A model generated the notes under the pieces. It worked only from the letters and a program-made list of their open reading frames with translations, did no database searches and had not been told where the DNA came from. From Betaproteobacteria bacterium (GTDB lineage Bacteria; Pseudomonadota; Gammaproteobacteria; Burkholderiales; Usitatibacteraceae): a DNA stretch of 64,000 nt. Numbering within the stretch: the first letter of the stretch is position 1; every line of letters starts with the position of its first letter. Location of the stretch: positions 124,001 to 188,000 of the forward strand of contig JAEUMY010000010.1 in assembly GCA_016791265.1 (NCBI GenBank), written 5' to 3'. Position numbers and translations under genes: made by a program. Below, piece by piece: positions 60,551-64,000 of the stretch.

Positions 60551-61336
60551 TTACTCGACTGGTTTTCTTCCAGCATTCAATGCATCGACCGCGTTAGCGG
60601 CAGCCAATCGGACCGAGGCATCTTCGTGATGTAGCAAGCGCCCGAGCAAACGCCTCGAGTTGGGGTGACGGAAGTACGCCAGGCTCAAGGCCACTTCTTC
60701 AACTAGAGCGAAGTCTTTGAGTTCGAGATAGGGCTCTAGAAAGGCAGGGTCAGCAGTTCTCCGTTTGAGACGGAGTGGCCAGAAGCTGTCCGCCAAGGTT
60801 TCATCATCAACAGAACCGCTCAGTCTTGCCTTGATTTCGAGCCAAGAAGGCACCGGGGGACCTGTGTCATCACGCTGCCTGATCCGCTGCGACCGAATCT
60901 TTCCTCTTGAGCATATCGGGCACGGACAAGGTGGGCGACCATGTGCATGCGGCATGTAGCGCCAACCGACCACCTTCTCCATGTGCCTTATCCGAACAAT
61001 CTCCGAAGGATGAATCTTTCGCTGAGTGAACATCTCGAAGCCAAGTGGATCGGCGCGAGCGTTGAGGACAGCAATAGCTTGCCCAAGTGTCACGTTCACA
61101 TGAGGCTCGTCGTATCGACCCGCCCAAACCATTTCGTCACTGGGCAGGTTGAAGTAGACACCGACCATCACGCGAACTCCGTTGCGTTTGAGTTCGCGCA
61201 TCCACTGATGGGAAATCAGATGATTCTGAACGACGGGCATGAAGTACACCGCGTCTGAGTACTTTCCTGGCCGAATTCCAGTTCGACGGATGGACGCAAC
61301 TTTTCGTTCGTCGGCGATGTGGACCAATTGAGGCAT
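60551..61336 (-). CDS. ART-fold-like N-terminus with HEAT repeats
   Basis: 261 aa. The N-terminal half (LVHIADERKVASIRRTGIRP, MVGVYFNLPSDEMVWAGRYD) resembles the H-Y/T-E style of ADP-ribosyl-transferase folds such as DarT/KptA. A zinc-like Cys block (HGRPPCPCPICSRGK) links to two or three HEAT-like helices (LSLAYFRHPNSRRLLGRLLH, ASVRLAAANAVDALNA). Recognised as a conserved proteobacterial family but not functionally characterised to my knowledge. Confidence 0.6.
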   Translation of the reverse strand: MPQLVHIADERKVASIRRTGIRPGKYSDAVYFMPVVQNHLISHQWMRELKRNGVRVMVGVYFNLPSDEMVWAGRYDEPHVNVTLGQAIAVLNARADPLGFEMFTQRKIHPSEIVRIRHMEKVVGWRYMPHAHGRPPCPCPICSRGKIRSQRIRQRDDTGPPVPSWLEIKARLSGSVDDETLADSFWPLRLKRRTADPAFLEPYLELKDFALVEEVALSLAYFRHPNSRRLLGRLLHHEDASVRLAAANAVDALNAGRKPVE

Positions 61337-61360
61337 GGGATGAGAATAAACAGGTGGCGC

Positions 61361-62017
61361 TCACCAAACCTTCAACTTCACCTGCACGGCCACCGCCCCC
61401 GACATGCGGTTGGGAATATCCGGCAGCACGGAGAAATTCACGCCCAGTCGGCCCTTCTCCACCGACATCACGGGCATCGCCGCGGGAAACCACTTGCCAT
61501 TCTTGTAGCGGGGATAACCGTCGAACGCGCCGGCGATCACGCCTGCGCTGACCTTCGCACCCGCCACATCCCATGACCACGGCCGCCAGTGCCACGCGAC
61601 GTAGCGCGTGCGCTCGCGCTCGCTGTTGATGAACGAGCCGGCCAGTGCCGAGTGCTCGGGTGCCAAGCGCACCTCCGCACCAAAGCCCCAGTTCTTCTCG
61701 CGGTAGTTGAGGCCGCGGTCGAAGTGGCGGGAGTAGATGCCGGGGTTGACCCAGACTTCGGGCTTGAAGTCCTGAGCTGAAAGCGGCATGCCAATGAGTA
61801 GCGCAAGAGCAAGCAGTGCATTGCGAATATTCTCAATCTTGCATCCCCCTTTGCAAAAGGGGGATTGAGGGGGATTTGCTCTGGTCGCAACCCCGAGAAA
61901 TCCCCCCTGCCCCCCTTTTGTAAAGGGGGGAATTGACTTCCCATCGGCGTTCAGCGGCGGTGCTCGGCGATCATCGGTGTCAGGCTTTTCAATCCCGCGA
62001 ATATTCGCATGGCCCAT
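61361..62017 (-). CDS. Outer-membrane beta-barrel-like protein with odd N-terminus
   Basis: 218 aa if started at ATG 62017, which shares one base with the upstream stop (TGATG). The first ~60 residues come from a palindrome copy and an inserted repeat (SIPPFTKGGQGGFLG, NPPQSPFCKGG). Only then does a signal-peptide-like stretch appear (NALLALALLIGMPLSAQDF), followed by a beta-rich domain (WVNPGIYSRHFDRGLNYREK, ERERTRYVAWHWRPWSWDVA) like small outer-membrane barrels. The native start was probably lost when the repeat arrived; the gene may be damaged. Confidence 0.62.
   Translation of the reverse strand: MGHANIRGIEKPDTDDRRAPPLNADGKSIPPFTKGGQGGFLGVATRANPPQSPFCKGGCKIENIRNALLALALLIGMPLSAQDFKPEVWVNPGIYSRHFDRGLNYREKNWGFGAEVRLAPEHSALAGSFINSERERTRYVAWHWRPWSWDVAGAKVSAGVIAGAFDGYPRYKNGKWFPAAMPVMSVEKGRLGVNFSVLPDIPNRMSGAVAVQVKLKVW
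61843..61930. repeat. Dispersed two-hairpin repeat
   Basis: Two GC-rich hairpins: ATCCCCCTTTGCAAAAGGGG... at the left and CCCCCCTTTTGTAAAGGGGG... at the right, in inverted orientation. A single half-element occurs at 28555. It has been inserted between the SBP gene and the barrel-protein coding part. Confidence 0.88.
61997..62008. repeat. GCGAATATTCGC palindrome copy 30
   Basis: Exact copy just after the coupled ATG at 62017 (reads HANIRG). Confidence 0.97.
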
Positions 62018-63603
62018 CACGGCAGCTTCGTCCAGTGCGGCACCAGCCAGTTGTCGATGCGATGCACCACCGTCACCCCGGCGCGCGACACCCAGGGCGT
62101 GATCTGGCGGTGCAGCGGCAGGATGAGCGTTTCCTTCTGGATCACGCGCACGGCATCGTTGATGAGAGCGTTCCTCTTCTTCACATCCATTTCCACTTCG
62201 GCCGCGGCGATGAGCTTGTCCAGCTCTTCGCTCTTGAAGTTGCCGTAGTTGGTGTCGCCCCAGCCCTTGTCGTTCAGGCTGTGCAGCACCGGCTTCAGGG
62301 TGAAGATGGCGTCGCGCGCATTCGACCCCCAGCCCTGCATGCAGGCGGAGAATTCCTTCTTCGGCGTGCGCTGGAAGTACTGGGCCTTGGGCATGGCATC
62401 GACCGTGACCTTGAGCCCGATCTTGGCCCACATGGCGGCGAGTGCGATGCAGATCTTCTCGTCGTTGACATAGCGGTCGTTCGGGCAATGCAGGGTGAAG
62501 CCGAAACCGTTGGGATAACCGGCGTCCGCCAGCAGCTTTTTCGCAGCGTTGAGGTCCAGCGGCAGGCGCTTGTCCAAAGCCGGCTCAATGCCCTCACCCT
62601 TCGGATCGGGCAGCGGAATCGCGGTCGGCCGGGAGAGGCCGCGCATCACTGTCTTGTTGATGGCGTTGATGTCGATGGCCTGATAGAGCGCCTGGCGGAC
62701 ACGGCGGTCCTTGAACGGGTTCTTGCCCTTGACGTCGGAGAACAGCAGTTCATCCCGGGCCTGATCGAGCGCGATCATGATGATGCGGGTCTCGTCGCCC
62801 TCCCACACCTTCAGCGCCTTGTCCTGCTTCAGTTGCGCGATGTCCTGCACGGACGGGTCGAGCACGAAGTCGAGCTCGCCGGATTTCAGCGCCGCCATGC
62901 GGGTGGCGCCATTGCCGATGGGCCGGTACTCGACCATTTCCACGTTGCTGGTGAAGCGGCCCTCCTTCAGGCCCCACCAGTTCGGATTTTTCTTGAACAC
63001 GGTTTTCACGCCGGGCTCGTAACTCACGATGGTGAACGGGCCTGTGCCCATGGCGTTGCGCACGGCGAACGTGGGCTCCTTCACGCTGGGGTCTTGCGCC
63101 GCGACCACGTTGTTCTTCTCGGCCCAGGCCTTGGAGAGGATGGGCACTTCGGAGATGTTGGTGAGCGTGACCGGATTGGGTTGCGGCGTGGTGAATTCCA
63201 CGGTGTGCGCGTCGATCTTCTTCGCGGTGCCCACCGGCTGGGCGTAGGTGCGGTATTGCTTCGACTTGGCCGCGCGCTCGAAGGAGAACACGACGTCATC
63301 GGCAGTGAAGTCGGTACCGTCATGCCACTTCACGCCCTTGCGCAGCTTCAGCACCCAGGTGGTGGGGCCCGTGTTCTTCCACTCCACCGCCAGCCCGCTT
63401 TGCAGCGACATGTCCTTGCCGCGGAGCAGCAGGCGCTCGTACACCAGCGCCTGGTTGGACTTGGTGAAACCCTCGTCCTGCCCATGCGGGTCCAGCGTGG
63501 CGATATCGCCCTGCGAAGACCAGCGCAGCGTCTTGGCCCAGGCGGGGGCCGTGGCAGTGAATGGCAGGGTGGCGAGTACCAACAGGGCGAATATTCGCTT
63601 CAT
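62017..63603 (-). CDS. ABC transporter substrate-binding protein (SBP_bac_5 family)
   Basis: 528 aa from ATG 63603. Signal peptide RIFALLVLATLPFTATAPAWA, then the peptide/nickel-type binding fold: LRWSSQGDIATLDPHGQDEG, LVYERLLLRGKDMSLQSGLA, WVLKLRKGVKWHDGTDFTAD and TVLPLLR-like end. It binds peptides or related solutes in the periplasm; no permease or ATPase genes are in the window. The ATG itself lies within palindrome copy 31 context (ATGAAGCGAATATTCGCC). Confidence 0.93.
   Translation of the reverse strand: MKRIFALLVLATLPFTATAPAWAKTLRWSSQGDIATLDPHGQDEGFTKSNQALVYERLLLRGKDMSLQSGLAVEWKNTGPTTWVLKLRKGVKWHDGTDFTADDVVFSFERAAKSKQYRTYAQPVGTAKKIDAHTVEFTTPQPNPVTLTNISEVPILSKAWAEKNNVVAAQDPSVKEPTFAVRNAMGTGPFTIVSYEPGVKTVFKKNPNWWGLKEGRFTSNVEMVEYRPIGNGATRMAALKSGELDFVLDPSVQDIAQLKQDKALKVWEGDETRIIMIALDQARDELLFSDVKGKNPFKDRRVRQALYQAIDINAINKTVMRGLSRPTAIPLPDPKGEGIEPALDKRLPLDLNAAKKLLADAGYPNGFGFTLHCPNDRYVNDEKICIALAAMWAKIGLKVTVDAMPKAQYFQRTPKKEFSACMQGWGSNARDAIFTLKPVLHSLNDKGWGDTNYGNFKSEELDKLIAAAEVEMDVKKRNALINDAVRVIQKETLILPLHRQITPWVSRAGVTVVHRIDNWLVPHWTKLP
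63588..63599. repeat. GCGAATATTCGC palindrome copy 31
   Basis: Exact copy beginning four bases into the SBP gene (KRIFAL), overlapping the ribosome footprint. Confidence 0.97.
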
Positions 63604-63765
63604 GGCGAGGACTCCGGTAGCGATCGACGAAAGCCGCAGTCTAGCGAAGCCGCCCGCCGCCTGCAGCGTTGGCCGTGGCACAACCCCTTCGTGGGCACGC
63701 GAACTTTGCACAGATCCCCCGGTCTCGTGCAGACTGCGGACCTTGACTGGAGGCGTGTGGACTCG
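63604..63765. promoter_or_regulatory. Divergent promoter gap
   Basis: 162 bp between the SBP gene and the antiporter; both promoters should be here. No operator was recognised. Confidence 0.4.
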
Positions 63766-64000
63766 ATGAGCCAATTACTTTTCTTTGCGCTGGGCCTGGT
63801 GGCACTGGTTGCCGGCGCCGAACTGCTGGTGCGCGGCGCCTCACGGCTGGCCCTGTCGTTCGGCATTTCCCCGCTGGTGGTGGGCCTCACCGTGGTCGCG
63901 ATGGGCACCAGCGCGCCGGAAGTGGCGGTGTCCGTGGGCGCCGCGCTGGACGGCCGCACCGACATTGCCGTGGGCAACGTCGTAGGCAGCAATATCTTCA
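63766..64000 (+). CDS. Ca2+/Na+ antiporter, 5' part (CaCA/YrbG family)
   Basis: 78 residues before the window ends. The first helix (LLFFALGLVALVAGAELLVR) and the conserved alpha-1 repeat (GLTVVAMGTSAPEVAVSVGA) with GNVVGSNIF are diagnostic of the CaCA cation exchanger family. Incomplete at the right edge. Confidence 0.9.
   Translation, partial: MSQLLFFALGLVALVAGAELLVRGASRLALSFGISPLVVGLTVVAMGTSAPEVAVSVGAALDGRTDIAVGNVVGSNIF

Noticed and set aside
1..64000. Many long open frames opposite or out of frame with real genes
   Set aside because: In high-G+C DNA such frames are expected; they lack start signals, family motifs and sensible composition, and overlap well supported genes completely.
1..64000. 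CRISPR array, tRNA, rRNA or prophage
   Set aside because: No regularly spaced repeats, no cloverleaf or rRNA sequence and no structural phage genes were seen; the ORF6N gene alone is not enough for a prophage.

Overview
The window is a 64 kb stretch of high-G+C chromosome from a proteobacterium, most likely a betaproteobacterium. The best marker is a complete microaerobic respiration cluster (about 6.5-18 kb): an Fnr-type regulator, hemN, a TauE/SafE-like membrane protein, ccoI, ccoS, ccoNOQP, ccoG and fixH, with FNR boxes in front of fnr/hemN and in front of ccoN. No rRNA, tRNA, CRISPR array or intact mobile element was seen. The rest is a mosaic of chromosomal genes and small accessory genes.

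Layout. 0-6.5 kb: a NarL-type response regulator and its kinase (tail to tail), a TraB/GumN protein, greB, a J-like coiled-coil membrane protein, MarC and a DUF2238 protein. 6.5-18.6 kb: the cbb3 oxidase assembly and structural genes. 18.6-26.7 kb: accessory genes (VOC, CYTH, DUF4336, TfoX, HNH, DUF3024, CPBP protease), an IS110-type transposase remnant and sites resembling degraded integron attC sites. 26.7-42.6 kb: a YegD-type Hsp70, an S41 peptidase, two membrane HEXXH proteins, GNATs, an asparaginase-like protein, an alpha/beta hydrolase with a broken second copy, a TolB-like protein, a Pro/Ala-rich membrane protein and a PQQ-type sugar dehydrogenase. 42.6-53.4 kb: ORF6N protein, TonB receptor, nitroreductase, DM13 protein, a lower-G+C pair of SEFIR and TIR genes, an OmpR/EnvZ-type two-component system and a wrecked second TonB receptor. 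53.4-64 kb: small membrane proteins, LysR regulator, MDR reductase, DUF885 peptidase, a cysteine-desulfurase-like protein, an ART-like/HEAT protein, an oligopeptide-type binding protein and the start of a Ca2+/Na+ antiporter.

The strongest unexplained signal is a 12-bp palindrome, GCGAATATTCGC, found exactly at least 31 times, with 7 further one-mismatch copies. It occurs in genes on both strands, in all three reading frames (read as A-N-I-R, E-Y-S or R-I-F-A), between genes, and once at the centre of a 28-bp perfect palindrome. A base-composition model predicts far fewer than one copy. It behaves like the cyanobacterial HIP1 element (GCGATCGC) and is missing from the two stretches that look most foreign (21.5-26.9 kb and 47.1-53.9 kb). 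A second candidate system is the TIR/SEFIR pair at 47.9-49.7 kb, which has an operator-like inverted repeat upstream and an attC-like spacer between the genes.

Start sites were chosen from Shine-Dalgarno matches, signal peptides and gene overlaps. Functions are assigned by recognising family motifs by eye; no database search was possible.
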